Shown here: positions 5,464-6,624 of the stretch, one piece after another
How positions within the stretch are numbered: position 1 is the stretch's first letter
Layout of the letters: the number at the start of each line of letters is the position of its first letter
Assembly: GCA_030744095.1 (NCBI GenBank)
Contig: JASLRF010000496.1
Span: 1-6,624 of the forward strand
From: Pirellulaceae bacterium
GTDB lineage: Bacteria > Planctomycetota > Planctomycetia > Pirellulales > Pirellulaceae
Direction: 5' to 3'
Length of the DNA: 6,624 bases
Notes under the pieces: model-generated
Database searches by the model: none
Told to the model about the DNA's origin: nothing
Seen by the model: only the letters and a program-made list of their open reading frames with translations
Made by a program: the position numbers and the translations under genes

Positions 5464-6624
5464 ATGAAACTTGATGAAGCAGTGGCAATTGACGAGGGCG
5501 TCCGGCAGTACGTGCAGTGGGCGTTGGAGACGCTAAAGGTCTCGGTAGCATCATCGGATCGTGACGAATTGACGTTTGACATTCCCGACCGCCACAGGGC
5601 CTTCTTTCGCGGCGCGAAAATCGCGCAGCTGGTCTATGGCGGCTGTCCGAGGCCTTCGGAAAACTCTCCACCGGTGCAAGTTGCCGACAAGGATCAGGCT
5701 CACCCAAACGATACGACGCTGGTTCCGGTTGATGGTCAATTCCTGGCCTGGTTGATGGAGCAGCTGAGCTGCGCCGACAGCGTGCCGTACGCGGTTTCCA
5801 CTGCGCCAGCCCTTCGCGTGCACGAAATATCGGCTCGATTATTCAAAGCCTATGCGGTGGATGGCGGCACGTTGCACTTGAGTGGTTGTACTTTGGAAGA
5901 CCGGCCGTTGTTGCGGCAAACGTGGTTGGTTTCCGGCGACTCCAATCAGCCTCGGCTCGTCCACCGTTTCACGGACTCACAGGGCGTCATCTTGGAGAAA
6001 GTCGAGGTCGTGGCATTGGGTTTGACTTCGTACCAGCCGCCGGCGGGTTCACTGCCGCTTCTCGTGAAAGATGATGTACGGGCCTGGTGTGCAGTGGCCC
6101 AAGAACAGTTGGCGGCGACGGGCGACGCGATTCCGGATCGTGCCGCCGTTCTGGCTTCGGTGTTCTGGTGCCAGTATGCCGCCGGCAAGATTGAATTTGT
6201 GATCGACGATGTCTCAGCAGAGGTCGCGTTCTCTGGTTGGGCAAGGCAGCTTGTGGCTGGGCTGGTCGATCCACCGGCGTTTCAGTGTCCAGTCACCGGG
6301 ATTCAGTCGCACGCGATCGCCGCAACGGACGACGGTCGGATTGCCGCGCGAGAAGCGATCCAGGTTTGCGCAATGAGCGGTCGCCGAGTCTTAATCAGCG
6401 AACTCAAAGCGTGCGAGCAGACCGGTCAAGACGTGCTGCCAGAGTATCTGGTGACGTGTCCAGTTAGCGGTCAGCAGATCCTGGGTTCGGCGTTGGAGCT
6501 TTGTAGCACCTGCCAGCAACCTGTCAGTCCCGCTTGCTTGGAGAAGGGAATCTGCGAGGCCTGCCGAACGATGATTCCGATTCGAAAGGACGATCCTCGC
6601 ATGGCTCGCGTGTTGGGCGAATAT
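5464..6624 (+). CDS. Unrecognised protein with Cys-rich, zinc-binding-like C-terminal region, 3' end cut off
   Basis: I do not recognise this gene. 387 codons are open from the ATG at 5464 to the right edge with no stop. The frame extends back only to a TAA at 5401-5403 with no other usual start, so this ATG is the likely start; an AGG lies 9 nt upstream. No signal peptide or membrane segment is seen, suggesting a cytosolic protein. Residues 1-270 look like a mixed alpha/beta globular region without a motif I can name. From residue 275 there is a cysteine array: CPVTG (275), then Cys302, 317, 332 and 347 exactly 15 residues apart, three of them starting Cys-x-x-Ser/Thr-Gly units, followed by CSTC (347-350), Cys358 and CEAC (364-367). 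This spacing strongly suggests structural zinc binding by treble-clef or zinc-ribbon-like knuckles. The visible end is KDDPRMARVLGEY. Possible roles include protein or nucleic-acid binding; none is shown. It lies 138 bp after the methyltransferase on the same strand, so co-transcription is possible. Confidence 0.85.
   Translation, partial: MKLDEAVAIDEGVRQYVQWALETLKVSVASSDRDELTFDIPDRHRAFFRGAKIAQLVYGGCPRPSENSPPVQVADKDQAHPNDTTLVPVDGQFLAWLMEQLSCADSVPYAVSTAPALRVHEISARLFKAYAVDGGTLHLSGCTLEDRPLLRQTWLVSGDSNQPRLVHRFTDSQGVILEKVEVVALGLTSYQPPAGSLPLLVKDDVRAWCAVAQEQLAATGDAIPDRAAVLASVFWCQYAAGKIEFVIDDVSAEVAFSGWARQLVAGLVDPPAFQCPVTGIQSHAIAATDDGRIAAREAIQVCAMSGRRVLISELKACEQTGQDVLPEYLVTCPVSGQQILGSALELCSTCQQPVSPACLEKGICEACRTMIPIRKDDPRMARVLGEY
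6367..6501 (+). repeat. Three 15-residue Cys-x-x-[ST]-G protein repeats
   Basis: Codons 302-346 encode three successive units: CAMSGRRVLISELKA, CEQTGQDVLPEYLVT and CPVSGQQILGSALEL. They share Cys at position 1, Ser/Thr-Gly at 4-5, Val/Ile-Leu at 7-8 and Leu at 12. The next cysteine (347) keeps the same period and opens a CxxC. The DNA of the units is clearly diverged, so the repeat is conserved at protein level and not a recent duplication. Confidence 0.85.

Overview
The window looks like a piece of a Gram-negative-type bacterial chromosome. It holds a secretion-signal-bearing membrane fusion protein and an AcrB-like RND pump, which are parts of a system spanning an envelope with two membranes. 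Moderate-to-high GC, weak Shine-Dalgarno motifs and the general look of the pump, the methyltransferase and the cysteine-rich protein remind me of Planctomycetota (Pirellula/Rhodopirellula-like). That is an impression from family resemblance, not a demonstrated assignment. No rRNA, tRNA, CRISPR array, transposase or integrase was seen.

Layout. The left two thirds (1-4412) is a minus-strand efflux operon. It is read from right to left: a periplasmic adaptor (4412 to 3123), an 89-bp spacer, then a large RND permease starting at a GTG at 3033 and running off the left edge. About 1011 codons of the permease are visible, all in one open frame; its last transmembrane helices and stop lie outside. 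Positions 4413-4542 form a 130-bp divergent control region with a good minus-strand sigma70-like promoter and a weaker plus-strand candidate. On the plus strand, 4543-5325 encodes a class I SAM-dependent methyltransferase. After a 138-bp spacer, a second plus-strand gene starts at 5464 and runs off the right edge. Its product has no function I recognise but carries a striking cysteine-rich C-terminal region.

How the genes work together. Adaptor and permease would form the inner-membrane and periplasmic parts of a tripartite drug or metabolite exporter. No outer-membrane channel (TolC family) or dedicated regulator is visible, so these would come from beyond the left edge or from elsewhere. 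The methyltransferase is divergent from the pump operon; a functional link is possible but not shown.

Most notable signals: a near-perfect 39-bp in-frame tandem duplication in the permease gene that doubles a 13-residue segment of a periplasmic region; an array of Cys-x-x-Ser/Thr-Gly units with an exact 15-residue period in the right-hand partial gene; an acidic-pair variant (Asp-Asn) in TM4 of the pump; and an 18-bp perfect palindrome inside the methyltransferase gene.
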